A DNA stretch of 64,000 nt, from contig NZ_JAFICD010000002.1 in NCBI RefSeq assembly GCF_017833525.1, forward strand, positions 124,001 through 188,000. The letters run 5' to 3'. Position 1 is the stretch's first letter, and each line of letters opens with the position of its first letter. The notes beneath the pieces are model-generated. The model made no database searches, had not been told where the DNA came from, and saw only the letters and a list, made by a program, of their open reading frames with translations. Made by a program: the position numbers and the translations under genes. This DNA comes from Duganella sp. 1411 (GTDB taxonomy: Bacteria; Pseudomonadota; Gammaproteobacteria; Burkholderiales; Burkholderiaceae_D). Below are positions 49,123 to 57,562 of this stretch, piece by piece.

Positions 49123-49806
49123 TCAGCCCCGCTTCCTCGCGACCAATCCTATCAGGCCCAAGCCGGCGAGCATCATCGCCAGCACTTCGGCCTCGGGAAC
49201 CGCGCTCACGCTCCAGGTCAAAGTCGACGGCGTACCAAAGAAAAAAGTCTGCGTGCCGTCGGCCTGGTTATTCAGGAAGCCGGAATACGCGACGGCGTCG
49301 GGGACCGAGGAGAAGTCACGCGGTTGGGCAAAATCCAGGCCGTTGAGGAACGGCCGGACACGGGAAACGATATCGTTCCCCGCATACATAAAATTACCGT
49401 TCAAGGAGTTCACGCCTTGGCTAAAAAGCCCGGCCTGATCCTGAGGGAAACCAAGCGCGAAATAATTCACCAGATAAGCGCTCGCCGCGCCATACACCAT
49501 CTTCCAGGAATAACTTTGCCCACCGACGCTGGTTTCGCCAAAGACGCTCACTGTCTGGTTCACGCCGCTCACCGAATTGATACCAGGGCCGAGGTCGTCA
49601 GCCGCCAGCGACGACGTATCCACCGTCATCCGCATCGAATATGACTTGCCGGCCAAATCGACATCGGACTTGAATAATCCCGCCTCATCACGGCCATCGG
49701 ATATGGTTCCCACTGCATTCATGGTGATCACGGTGGCGTTGGCGGACGACCACATGGCAAAAGCCATCAGTAAAGTTCCGGTTACGCGCTTAGCTAAGGT
49801 GGACAT
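49123..49806 (-). CDS. Small PEP-CTERM protein
   Basis: 227 residues: signal peptide (LLMAFAMWSSANA), a compact beta-rich domain (MNAVGTISDGRDEAGLFKSD; GQSYSWKMVYGAASAYLVNY) and sorting tail VPEAEVLAMMLAGLGLIGLV followed by ARKRG. It is an exosortase substrate expected at the cell surface. Unlike the two giant PEP-CTERM proteins it has no glycine repeats. GC is below the local norm. TATAAT on the minus strand (49846-49851) may be its -10. Confidence 0.82.
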   Translation of the reverse strand: MSTLAKRVTGTLLMAFAMWSSANATVITMNAVGTISDGRDEAGLFKSDVDLAGKSYSMRMTVDTSSLAADDLGPGINSVSGVNQTVSVFGETSVGGQSYSWKMVYGAASAYLVNYFALGFPQDQAGLFSQGVNSLNGNFMYAGNDIVSRVRPFLNGLDFAQPRDFSSVPDAVAYSGFLNNQADGTQTFFFGTPSTLTWSVSAVPEAEVLAMMLAGLGLIGLVARKRG

Positions 49807-49859
49807 GTTGAGTTTGACCGTTGGCCTGTTATTGAGAGGAATTTAATTATAATTTATCT

Positions 49860-49901
49860 TAATACATCAACTCCAATAACTAATACATCAACACCGATAA
49901 C
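49860..49901. repeat. Two tandem 21-bp repeats upstream of the small PEP-CTERM gene
   Basis: TAATACATCAACTCCAATAAC is followed directly by a copy differing at two positions, and a partial third start (TTATAC) follows. It lies just upstream of the candidate -10 of the small PEP-CTERM gene, so it may bind an activator. The rest of 49902-50076 shows only the 25-bp repeat. Confidence 0.6.
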
Positions 49902-49929
49902 TTATACGCCATCGCGACCGTCTGTTGCT

Positions 49930-49954
49930 ACCGCCGGGTCGAGCTGGTCAAGCA
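49930..49954 (+). repeat. 25-bp direct repeat, right copy
   Basis: Identical to 46613-46637, the 3' coding end of the OmpA-family gene, but here it is in non-coding sequence and continues into GGGACAAC rather than a stop codon. It marks either the right end of an inserted segment or the last trace of a lost OmpA paralogue. Confidence 0.85.
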
Positions 49955-50076
49955 GGGACAACTGCTTCGCATCGCCATTTCTATACGAGGCGCCCGGTTA
50001 CGGCCAGACACCTTGTATGTTTTCCCGAATAAAAAAGTTCCATTGCCAGACATACGGCACGCAGGCGGTAGCGGTT

Positions 50077-51108
50077 CTACTCCACCTTGCGCGAAAACCG
50101 CTTGGCCTGGCGCGACGGCATCTGCGCGTTCAGGAACGCCACCGTCACATCCACCGTCGGCTGCAGCCACGGATCGAACATCCAGAACGAATGCGGCGTA
50201 TCCGGCAGCAGCACCACCTTGCTGGGCACGCGCAGCTGCGTCATCTTCTCGACCATCTCGTCCCGGCCGACGGCGAAACGCGGCTGCGCGCTGCCGATGA
50301 ACAGGATAGGCGGCATGCTCGAATTGACATACTGGATCGGCGACGCCTCGCGCCACAACGCCGTCTTCTCGGCGTAACGCCCGCCGAACCAATAGCCGGC
50401 CGCCGAGATGCTCTTCTTCGGATCGTCCTCGTTGACCCGCGCCGCCTCCGACGTGAAATCGGACAGGCCGTCGATATTGACCACCGCCTGCACGGCGCTG
50501 GAGACGTCGCTGCCCGCCGCGCCGGGATCGAACTGGTTCAGATGCCCGGTCACGCCGGCCAGGCTGGCGATCTGCCCGCCGGCCGAGCCGCCCGCCAGCG
50601 CGATGCGGCGCGGATCGAGCCCGTAGTCGCCGGCGTGCTCGCGCACCCAGCGCACCGCCGCGCGCACGTCGTGCACCGCCGCCGGATACATCGCCTCCCC
50701 CGCCAGCCGGTAGCTGATGGTGACCGACGCGTAGCCGTTGCGCGCCAGCCGCAAGGCCATCGGCACGAACTCCGAGCGGAAGCCGGAGCGCCAGCCGCCG
50801 CCATGGACGAACACCACCACCGGCAAATCCTGCTGGGCGGACGCCGGCAGATACATGTCGAGCTTCAGGCAGCGGGTGCCGTATTGCGCATACGTCTGGT
50901 CCGCAACCAGGCGCACGTCGGCCGGCACCGCCGCGCTGGCGATGCGGATCTGCGGGTACTTGGGCGCCAGCTTGTCGTAGGTGTGCTGTGCGTCGTAGGT
51001 GTTGGTGGGGTCGGTCGTCGGCTCGACGCATTCCTCGGCGTGGACCACGGCGTGCGCCAGCAGCGCGGCGCAAGCCGCCGTAAACAAATAGCGAACGGCG
51101 CGCATCAT
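50077..51108 (-). CDS. Secreted alpha/beta hydrolase (carboxylesterase-like)
   Basis: 343 residues with signal peptide (YLFTAACAALLAHAVVHA). Oxyanion motif VVVFVHGGGWRSG, nucleophile LAGGSAGGQIAS (G-x-S-x-G), and a likely catalytic His in PDTPHSFWMFDPW. This is the HSL/esterase-lipase family. The ATG at 51108 overlaps the stop of the upstream acyl-CoA dehydrogenase, so the three genes 53444-50077 form an operon, perhaps for degrading an ester or steroid-like substrate outside and then inside the cell. Confidence 0.85.
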   Translation of the reverse strand: MMRAVRYLFTAACAALLAHAVVHAEECVEPTTDPTNTYDAQHTYDKLAPKYPQIRIASAAVPADVRLVADQTYAQYGTRCLKLDMYLPASAQQDLPVVVFVHGGGWRSGFRSEFVPMALRLARNGYASVTISYRLAGEAMYPAAVHDVRAAVRWVREHAGDYGLDPRRIALAGGSAGGQIASLAGVTGHLNQFDPGAAGSDVSSAVQAVVNIDGLSDFTSEAARVNEDDPKKSISAAGYWFGGRYAEKTALWREASPIQYVNSSMPPILFIGSAQPRFAVGRDEMVEKMTQLRVPSKVVLLPDTPHSFWMFDPWLQPTVDVTVAFLNAQMPSRQAKRFSRKVE

Positions 51109-52244
51109 GAATGCTGCCCGAAACCGCGCTGCGCGATAAACCGTTCGAGGTGATGGTCGACGTCGCCCAACGTCAGTTCGATCGTCGTCAAGCGCTTGAA
51201 GTGGTGCGCGGCCGGCAGTTCGTCGGTCACGCCCATGCCGCCGTGCAGCTGCACCGCCTGCTGGCCGATGAACTTGGCCGCGTGGCCTATCCTCACCTTG
51301 GCCGCCGACACCACGCGCCGCCGCTCCTCGATGTCGCCGCAGGACATGCGCGCCGCCGCCAGCATCGCCATCGAGCGCGCCTGCTCCAGGTGGATGTACA
51401 TGTCGGCCATGCGGTGCTGCACCGCCTGGAAGCTGCCGATCGGCGTACCGAACTGCTTGCGCGTCTTCAGATAGTCGAGCGTGGCGGAAAACAGCGCGTC
51501 CATCACCCCCAGCGCCTCGGCGCACAGTAGCGCGGTGCCGTAATCGGCCGCCTCGTCGAGCATCTCGCAGCCGCCGCCCAACTTGCTCAGCAGCGCCGTC
51601 GCCGGCACCGCCACATGGCTGAACTGCACCGTCGCCGCGCGCAGGCCGTCGATGGTGCGGTAGTCGCGCACGGTCACGCCGGGCGTATCGGTCCGCACCA
51701 CGAACAGGCTGATGCCGTTGGGGTCGCGCTGGGCGCCGGCGCTGCGGGCCGAGACGATCAAGGCGTCGGCCTGGCCGCCGTGGATCACCACCGTCTTGGT
51801 GCCGTCGATGCGGTAACCCTCGCCGTTGATGCCGGCGATGGTCTTGATGTCGGCCAGGTCGTGGCGCGACTGTTTTTCGCCGAGCGCGCAGGCCAGCTTC
51901 AATTCACCCTTGGCGACATCCTCCAGCAGGCGGTGCTGGTTGCCGGCCAGCGCCAGGAAGCGCGCGCCCCACACGGTGGAAAAGTACGGCTCCACCACCA
52001 GGCCGCGCCCCAGCTCCTGCATCACCACCAGCATGTCGACGGCGTCGCCGTTAAAGCCGCCCTGCGCCTCCGGCACGGGCAAGGCCAGCATGCCCAATTC
52101 GGTCAGCGTGTTCCAGGCGACGTCGGAGACGCCGGTGGCCGAGTGCACGATCCGCTGGCGCACATCGAAACCGTAGTCCTTGTCGATCCAGCGACGCAGG
52201 GCATCGGCGAACTGCAACTGCTCTTCTTTGAAATTGAAATCCAT
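51105..52244 (-). CDS. Acyl-CoA dehydrogenase
   Basis: 379 residues. MDFNFKEEQLQFADALRRWI start, FAD-binding middle (GTKTVVIHGGQADALIVSAR), and C-terminal helices YLKTRKQFGTPIGSFQAVQH and QLHGGMGVTDELPAAHHFKR. The partner dehydrogenase is encoded 9 bp upstream. Pairs like this often form heterotetramers (FadE/ChsE type) for CoA esters with bulky groups, including sterols, so a mixed complex is likely. FAD-dependent, cytoplasmic. Confidence 0.87.
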   Translation of the reverse strand: MDFNFKEEQLQFADALRRWIDKDYGFDVRQRIVHSATGVSDVAWNTLTELGMLALPVPEAQGGFNGDAVDMLVVMQELGRGLVVEPYFSTVWGARFLALAGNQHRLLEDVAKGELKLACALGEKQSRHDLADIKTIAGINGEGYRIDGTKTVVIHGGQADALIVSARSAGAQRDPNGISLFVVRTDTPGVTVRDYRTIDGLRAATVQFSHVAVPATALLSKLGGGCEMLDEAADYGTALLCAEALGVMDALFSATLDYLKTRKQFGTPIGSFQAVQHRMADMYIHLEQARSMAMLAAARMSCGDIEERRRVVSAAKVRIGHAAKFIGQQAVQLHGGMGVTDELPAAHHFKRLTTIELTLGDVDHHLERFIAQRGFGQHS

Positions 52245-52253
52245 GCCGTTCCC

Positions 52254-53444
52254 TCACAGTCCCAGGATCATCTGGGTGATGATGTTCTTCTGTATTTCGT
52301 TGGTGCCGCCGTAGATCGACGTCTTGCGGAAATTGAAGTAGTAGGCCGCCAGCGGCGCGGCGGCGTCGTCGCCGGTGACGGCGTGGTCGGCGCGCCCCTC
52401 CAGATAATCGAGGTCGAAGGCCAGCGCGTCCGGCCCCAGCGCCTCGACCATCAACTCGGTCAGCATCTGCTGGATCTCGGTGCCGCGCACCTTCAGCAGC
52501 GACGCCTCCGGTCCCGGCGTGTGCGATTCGCGCGTGATCACGCGCAGCACCGTCGTCTCCAGCGCCATCAACTCGATCTCCAGGTTGGCCACCTTGGCGG
52601 CGAACACCGGGTCCTGCAGCAGCGGCTTGCCGTGCTTGAAGTGCTCGGACGCGATCTTCTTGAGGAACAGCAGCTCGCGCTTGGAGCGGCCGACGGCGGC
52701 GATGCCGGTGCGCTCGTGGCCCAGCAGATATTTGGCGTAGGTCCAGCCCTTGTTTTCCTGGCCGATCAGGTTCTGCACCGGCACCTTGACGTTGTCGAAG
52801 AAGACCTCGTTGACCTCATGGTCCTCGTCGAGCATGACGATCGGGCGCACGGTGATGCCCGGCGAGTCCATGTCGATCAGCAGGAACGAGATGCCCTCCT
52901 GCTTGCGCACCGTGGCATCGGTGCGCACCAGGCAGAAGATCATGTCGGCATGCTGGGCCAAGGTGGTCCAGGTCTTCTGGCCGTTGACGATGTAGTGGTC
53001 GCCCACGCGCTCGGCGGTGGTCTTGAGCGACGCCAGGTCCGAGCCGGAACCGGGCTCGGAGTAGCCCTGGCACCACCAGTCCTCGCAATTGAGGATGCGC
53101 GGCAGATAGTAGGCTTTTTGCGCGTCGTTACCGAAGGCCATGATGACCGGCGCCACCATGTTGACGCCGAACGGCAGGATGGGCGGCGTGCCGGCGCGGC
53201 CGCACTCCTCTTCCCAGATGTGGCGCTGCGTCTGCGTCCAGCCGGGGCCGCCGTATTCGACCGGCCACGACGGCGCGGCCCAGCCCTGGTTGGCGACGAT
53301 CTGGTGCCAGCGCACGTAATCGCGGCGGCCCAGGCGCAAATGGTTGCGCACCTTTTTTTGCAAGTCCGCTGGCAGGTTGGCGTCGAGAAAAGCCCGCACC
53401 ATGTCGCGGAAGGCCAGATCCGCCGCCGTGTAATTCAAATCCAT
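52254..53444 (-). CDS. Acyl-CoA dehydrogenase (partner subunit)
   Basis: 396 residues from the ATG at 53444, which has GGAG upstream; a longer start at 53477 is less likely. MDLNYTAADLAFRDMVRAFL start, WPVEYGGPGWTQTQRHIWEE, QGYSEPGSGSDLASLKTTAE, VNGQKTWTTLAQHADM and YGGTNEIQKNIITQMILGL are canonical. First gene of the operon. A minus-strand TAGAAT at 53491-53496 could be a -10, without a clear -35. Confidence 0.88.
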   Translation of the reverse strand: MDLNYTAADLAFRDMVRAFLDANLPADLQKKVRNHLRLGRRDYVRWHQIVANQGWAAPSWPVEYGGPGWTQTQRHIWEEECGRAGTPPILPFGVNMVAPVIMAFGNDAQKAYYLPRILNCEDWWCQGYSEPGSGSDLASLKTTAERVGDHYIVNGQKTWTTLAQHADMIFCLVRTDATVRKQEGISFLLIDMDSPGITVRPIVMLDEDHEVNEVFFDNVKVPVQNLIGQENKGWTYAKYLLGHERTGIAAVGRSKRELLFLKKIASEHFKHGKPLLQDPVFAAKVANLEIELMALETTVLRVITRESHTPGPEASLLKVRGTEIQQMLTELMVEALGPDALAFDLDYLEGRADHAVTGDDAAAPLAAYYFNFRKTSIYGGTNEIQKNIITQMILGL

Positions 53445-53555
53445 GCTGTCTCCATGTTGGATGCCGCCAAAAAGCACGATCGTTCAAATAATTCTACCCC
53501 AATCCGCCACGCCACAGGGCGCATTTACATAGGGCGACGGAATCGGCGGCTTTGT

Positions 53556-54008
53556 TCACTGCGCCGGGATTTTCTTTACCACCGTGTTGAGCGGTGTCAG
53601 CACCTGGCCGGCGTGATCGCGCGGCAGCATGACGGCCACCGCCTCGCCGCTGTCCTTGTCGACCAGCAGCGAGTGCGGCTCGCCGTCGGCGAACAGATTG
53701 CGCTCGCCCCACTGGCGCAGCGCCACCACCACCGGGAACAGGCTTGCGCCCTTGGGCGTGAGCACGTATTGCTGGTACGAGGTGCCGTCGGAGGCCGGCT
53801 GCACTTCCAGCACGCCCTCCGCGACCAGGGTGCTCAGGCGGTCCGAAAGAATATTCTTCGCCACCCCCAGGTTGCGCTGGAAATCGCTGAAGCGGCGGAT
53901 GCCGTCGAAGGCGTCGCGCACGATCAGCATCGACCAACGGTCGCCGACCAGATCGAGCGAGCGCGCCACCGGACAGGCATCGTCCTGCATCGACTTACGT
54001 TTTGGCAT
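53556..54008 (-). CDS. HxlR-family transcriptional regulator
   Basis: 150 residues: CPVARSLDLVGDRWSMLIVR is the HxlR winged-helix signature (with the conserved Cys), followed by FDGIRRFSDFQRNLGVAKNI, LSDRLSTLVAEGVLE and YVLTPKGASLFPVVVALRQW. It acts as a dimer and is probably a redox- or ligand-sensing repressor. It is divergent from an MFS transporter, and the shared region has a clear operator, so it should control both itself and the transporter. Confidence 0.87.
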   Translation of the reverse strand: MPKRKSMQDDACPVARSLDLVGDRWSMLIVRDAFDGIRRFSDFQRNLGVAKNILSDRLSTLVAEGVLEVQPASDGTSYQQYVLTPKGASLFPVVVALRQWGERNLFADGEPHSLLVDKDSGEAVAVMLPRDHAGQVLTPLNTVVKKIPAQ

Positions 54009-54042
54009 CGATCCCTCCTTACAAGCACATGCTTAACTTCGT

Positions 54043-54096
54043 GGTTGCATTTTAAAACCAGAATGGCTAGACTTCAACTAGTTTTAATTTGCAACC
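54043..54096. promoter_or_regulatory. Operator and divergent promoters of the HxlR/MFS pair
   Basis: Two 16-bp arms, GGTTGCATTTTAAAAC (54043-54058) and GTTTTAATTTGCAACC (54081-54096), are inverted with two mismatches and a 22-bp spacer. On the minus strand TTGAAG (54072-54077), 17 bp and TAAAAT (54049-54054) form a promoter for the regulator. On the plus strand TTGCAT (54045-54050), 17 bp and TAGACT (54068-54073) may serve the transporter. The arms overlap promoter elements, fitting repression. Confidence 0.65.
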
Positions 54097-54110
54097 ACTT
54101 TGAGGAGCCC

Positions 54111-55310
54111 ATGTCATCCCAGTCCATGCCCCGCGCCGTGGTCGCGCTGTTCGCCTGCGCTAGCGGGCTCAGCGTCGCCAACGTCTACTACGCCCAGCCG
54201 CTGCTCGACGCGCTGGCCGCCGACTTCGCCATCGGCCGTGCCGCCATCGGCGCCGTCATCACCGTCACGCAGGCCGGCAGCGTGCTGGCCCTGCTGCTGT
54301 TGGTGCCGCTGGGCGACCTGCTGCCGCGCAGACGCCTGATGCTGGCGCAATTGCTGGCGTTGACGGCCGCCCTCGCCTGCGTCAGCGTCGCGCGCGGCGC
54401 GGCGGCGCTGATGGCGGGCATGCTGGCCGTCGGCATGCTGGGCACGGCCATGACGCAAGGCCTGATCGCCTACGCGGCCAGCGCCTCGGCCGACGCCGAG
54501 CGCGGACGCGTGGTCGGCGCCGCGCAAGGCGGCGTGGTGGCCGGATTGCTGCTGGCGCGCGCGCTGGCCGGCTTGGTCGCCGACCTGGCCGGCTGGCGCG
54601 CCGTCTACGGCGGTTCGGCCCTGGCGATGATCGCGATGGCGGCGCTGCTGTGGCGTACATTGCCCGCGCTGCCCGTGCCGGTGCGGCCGCTGCCTTATCC
54701 GCGGTTGATCGCCTCGATGCTCACCTTGCTGCGGCGCGACCGCGTGTTGCGGGTGCGCGGCACGATCGCCATGTTGATGTTCGCCGCGTTCAGCATCCTG
54801 TGGAGCGCGCTGGTGCTGCCGCTCGGCGCGCCGCCGTTCGAGTACTCGCACACGGCCGTGGGCGCGTTCGGGCTGGTGGGTCTGGCCGGCACGCTGGCCG
54901 CCGCGCGCGCCGGCCACTGGGCCGACCGCGGCCACGCACAAAAGGTCAGCGCGGGCGCGCTGCTGTTGATCTTGCTGGCATGGCTGCCGCTGGCGATGTT
55001 CAGCTTCAGCACCGGGACGATGGCGCTGGCGTCGCTGATCGCCGGCATCCTGGCGCTCGACCTGGGCGTGCAAGCGCTGCAGGTGACCAACCAGAGCATG
55101 ATTTTCCGCGCGAGTTCGGAAGCGCACAGCCGGCTGGTGGGTTGCTACATGCTGTTTTACGCGGTCGGCAGCGGCTGCGGCGCCATCGCCGCGACGTCGG
55201 TGTACGCGGTCGCCGGCTGGACCGGCGTGTGCGCGCTGGGCGCCACAGTCAGCGCGGCGGCGCTGCTGTTCTGGGCCGGCACGCTGGAGAAGCGGCCGCC
55301 ACCGCCGTGA
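54111..55310 (+). CDS. MFS efflux transporter
   Basis: 399 residues with about twelve membrane helices. NVYYAQPLLDALAADFAIGR near the start, the loop motif GDLLPRRRLMLAQ after helix 2, and repeated half at GAFGLVGLAGTLAAARAGHW are typical of drug/metabolite MFS exporters (YdhP/NepI style). GAGGAG precedes the ATG. Control by the divergent HxlR regulator suggests export of a toxic organic compound that the regulator senses; the substrate is unknown. Converges on the GH16 gene 22 bp away. Confidence 0.85.
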   Translation: MSSQSMPRAVVALFACASGLSVANVYYAQPLLDALAADFAIGRAAIGAVITVTQAGSVLALLLLVPLGDLLPRRRLMLAQLLALTAALACVSVARGAAALMAGMLAVGMLGTAMTQGLIAYAASASADAERGRVVGAAQGGVVAGLLLARALAGLVADLAGWRAVYGGSALAMIAMAALLWRTLPALPVPVRPLPYPRLIASMLTLLRRDRVLRVRGTIAMLMFAAFSILWSALVLPLGAPPFEYSHTAVGAFGLVGLAGTLAAARAGHWADRGHAQKVSAGALLLILLAWLPLAMFSFSTGTMALASLIAGILALDLGVQALQVTNQSMIFRASSEAHSRLVGCYMLFYAVGSGCGAIAATSVYAVAGWTGVCALGATVSAAALLFWAGTLEKRPPPP

Positions 55311-55332
55311 CGGCCGCCGAGCCGGCGCGGGC

Positions 55333-57165
55333 CTACTTCATCGTGTAGGTCTGCGGGGCGGTGTCGACGGCATAGTTATTCGCCGTGTCCCAGTAGGTGA
55401 AGCTGTAGCGCACCACGTCGCCGACCTTCAGGCCGCTGGCCGTGTAGCTGTTGACGCCACCGCTTTGCGCCATGCGGACATTCAACTGGCCGCCGCCGTT
55501 GACGGTGTAATGGACGTCGGCCCAGGCGCTCGAATTCCACGCGAATTTCAGCATCGTCGCGCTGGTTTGGGTGACGGCGGGCGTCGGGGTCGGCGTCGGG
55601 GTTGGCGTTGGCGTTGGCGTCGGAGTGGGCGTTGGCGTCGGAGTTGGGGTCGGCGTAGGCGTCGGTGTCGGCGTTGGCGTTGGGGTAGCCACGCCGGTAT
55701 CCCAAATGATGTCGTCGATCGCCATCTGGAAGGCCGAGCTGGGCAACGCAGCGCCATCGCTGGCGATCTGGAACAAGTCCAGCATCGACTGCAAGGCCAC
55801 CTTGGTGCCGGCCAGGTCGGCCACCGGTATCGTCGCCGTGCCCCACTCGCCGTTGCGCGTCAGCCCGTAAGTGGTGGCGTTGGCGGGAAACTTCACCGCG
55901 TTCTGGTTGGTGTAGGTATCCTGCACGCCGATGGTGAAGGCGACGTTGGCCGGGATCTTGAGCTTAAGCTTGACCGTGCCGTTGCGGAAACCGCTCATGT
56001 CGCGCGCCTGGCGCGACTGCACGCTGCCGCCGAACCACTGCCCGGGCGTGTTATAGCTCCACGACATCGAGTTGGCGCCCTCGAACGGCGGCAAGGTGCC
56101 GCCCGACACCGACGCCGTGTTCCACACATAGATATCGGACGACGTGCCCGCCACCAGCTTGTTGTTGACCACGGTGTTATCGGTGAACACGCCGAACTTG
56201 CCCACCTCCGGCACCGACTGGTTGCCCAGCTTGACCGAGCCCTTGCCGTCGAGCTGGTAGACGCGCACGTAATCGACATACATGGTGCCCGGCAGCGGCG
56301 CCGTCACCTGCGCCGGCGTGGCCGCGTCGGTGAAGTTGCCGCCCACGGCCAGATTCAGCAGCAGATAGAACGGCGCCTGCAGCGCGGTCGAATTGACCGA
56401 CAGCGGATTCTGGTACATGTCGCGCTCGACGCCGTTGTCGATGACGGTAAAGCGCATCTGCGACTCGGTCCAATACAAGCGGTAGATGACGAAGCGGTTG
56501 GCCAGCGACTGGGTCGGCGTGTACCAGTTCTTGGTCTGCCACGCGGTCGACGCCGCGCAGCTCTCGTTGCCCGGCACACAAGCGGCCTGCTGCCACGTGA
56601 TGACGTTGGAGCCGACGAAATTATCGGCGCCCGGCGTCGGCGAACCGGCCGCCGCCCGGCCGCTGGCCTTGTGGCCCATCTCCATGATATCGATCTCGCC
56701 GTTGCGCGGCCACGTCTGCGGGCTCACGCCCAGCATCCATGCGGCCGGCCACAGACCGGTGCCCAGCGGCGGCGTCGACATGCGCACCTCGACCATGCCG
56801 TACTGCACCTGCACCTTGCCGAAGGTATCGACCTTGCCGGACGTGAAGACGTTGCTGCCGACCGTCTCGTTGCGCGCCTGGATCGCCAGCGCGCGCGTGT
56901 TCGGCTCGAACGGCACGTTGACGATCGACAGGTTGTTCGGGCTGTAGTACTCGAGCTCCTGGTTGCCGTAGCCGCACAGGTTGATCTGGCAACCGTTGCC
57001 GTTGACGGCCGACCACACGCCGCTATTGAGCGTCGTGCCGTTGAACTCGTCGGACCACAACAGCGTGCCGATGACGGGGCTGGTGACGCTGGCCGACACC
57101 GGCGCGCCATAGGCCAGCGCGATGCTGGTGGCGACGGCGGACAGAACGAATTTCTGTTTTTTCAC
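55333..57165 (-). CDS. Secreted GH16 beta-1,3-glucanase (laminarinase-like) with C-terminal CBM56-like domain
   Basis: 610 residues from a GTG with AGGAG upstream. Signal peptide (FVLSAVATSIALAYGAPVSA); GH16 domain (about 27-285) with catalytic EIDIMEMG (Glu157, Asp159, Glu162); a beta-sandwich carbohydrate-binding-like domain (about 290-490); a pure (Thr-Pro)18 linker at 494-529; and a C-terminal domain (VHYTVNGGGQLNVRM; YTASGLKVGDVVRYSFTYWD) like beta-1,3-glucan-binding CBM56. It should cut laminarin or fungal/algal beta-glucan outside the cell. The promoter carries a LacI-type operator, so induction by a sugar is likely. Confidence 0.88.
   Translation of the reverse strand: MKKQKFVLSAVATSIALAYGAPVSASVTSPVIGTLLWSDEFNGTTLNSGVWSAVNGNGCQINLCGYGNQELEYYSPNNLSIVNVPFEPNTRALAIQARNETVGSNVFTSGKVDTFGKVQVQYGMVEVRMSTPPLGTGLWPAAWMLGVSPQTWPRNGEIDIMEMGHKASGRAAAGSPTPGADNFVGSNVITWQQAACVPGNESCAASTAWQTKNWYTPTQSLANRFVIYRLYWTESQMRFTVIDNGVERDMYQNPLSVNSTALQAPFYLLLNLAVGGNFTDAATPAQVTAPLPGTMYVDYVRVYQLDGKGSVKLGNQSVPEVGKFGVFTDNTVVNNKLVAGTSSDIYVWNTASVSGGTLPPFEGANSMSWSYNTPGQWFGGSVQSRQARDMSGFRNGTVKLKLKIPANVAFTIGVQDTYTNQNAVKFPANATTYGLTRNGEWGTATIPVADLAGTKVALQSMLDLFQIASDGAALPSSAFQMAIDDIIWDTGVATPTPTPTPTPTPTPTPTPTPTPTPTPTPTPTPTPTPAVTQTSATMLKFAWNSSAWADVHYTVNGGGQLNVRMAQSGGVNSYTASGLKVGDVVRYSFTYWDTANNYAVDTAPQTYTMK
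55579..55686. repeat. Hexanucleotide-like repeat encoding (Thr-Pro)18
   Basis: 108 bp of GGNGTN units on the plus strand (ACN CCN on the coding strand), 18 Thr-Pro pairs without interruption. Third-position variation breaks perfect identity, so selection on the protein linker, not simple slippage, seems to keep it. Confidence 0.9.
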
Positions 57166-57394
57166 AATGACTCCTCGTAGCGATACTGCCTCAAATGCGA
57201 ACCGGACACAGCTCCGGCCCGCTCCATGCCGGCACGGTCGGTGTCGGCGCTTGCGTTGCGGCGAGGGAGAACGAACGCGGCGCCACCCCGCCAAAAAACG
57301 GACGTGGGGGCGCCTTCGCGACGAGGCGTTTTGCTAGTCACTACAGTCTCCTTGCCGGTCCGGATCGGCGCCCGGACACTATTTCTGGATAGAT
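57166..57394 (-). other. Long untranslated leader of the GH16 gene
   Basis: With transcription starting near 57415, the GH16 mRNA would have a leader of about 250 nt. I see no clear riboswitch or conserved structure. A short in-frame TTG-started stretch on the minus strand has no coding character. The remainder of the 397-bp gap up to 57562 holds the promoter and operator and the ribosome-binding site of the next gene. Confidence 0.4.
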
Positions 57395-57450
57395 TTGGAA
57401 ACGATTCCAATTCCTGCAGAAAATATATTCCGATTAACTTTTTTTGTCAA
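57395..57450 (-). promoter_or_regulatory. Strong promoter with LacI-family operator upstream of the GH16 gene
   Basis: Minus strand: TTGACA (57445-57450), exactly 17 bp, TATATT (57422-57427), near consensus. Just downstream TTGGAAACGATTCCAA (57395-57410) is a palindrome matching the LacI/GalR-family operator pattern TGNAANCGNTTNCA, placed over about +5 to +20. A LacI-type repressor bound here would block transcription; no such repressor gene is in the window. Confidence 0.75.
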
Positions 57451-57562
57451 CGCCAAAGCGCAAACGTGCGCCCGATGACGCGCGTCAAACGGATCGCGGC
57501 GGCGCGCCGTATGCTGGCGACAGCGAGATCAAGTTGACAAGAACAGCAATGAGGAGGGGGCG

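Noticed and set aside
46613..49954. Integrative element with integrase
   Set aside because: The direct repeats and low GC are real, but no integrase, transposase or tRNA target is present, so I report only the bracketed segment and not a mobile element.
57162..57410. Short minus-strand open frame in the GH16 leader as a leader peptide
   Set aside because: TTG start inside the operator, Arg/Gly-rich product without features, no ribosome-binding site; the long leader is better seen as untranslated.
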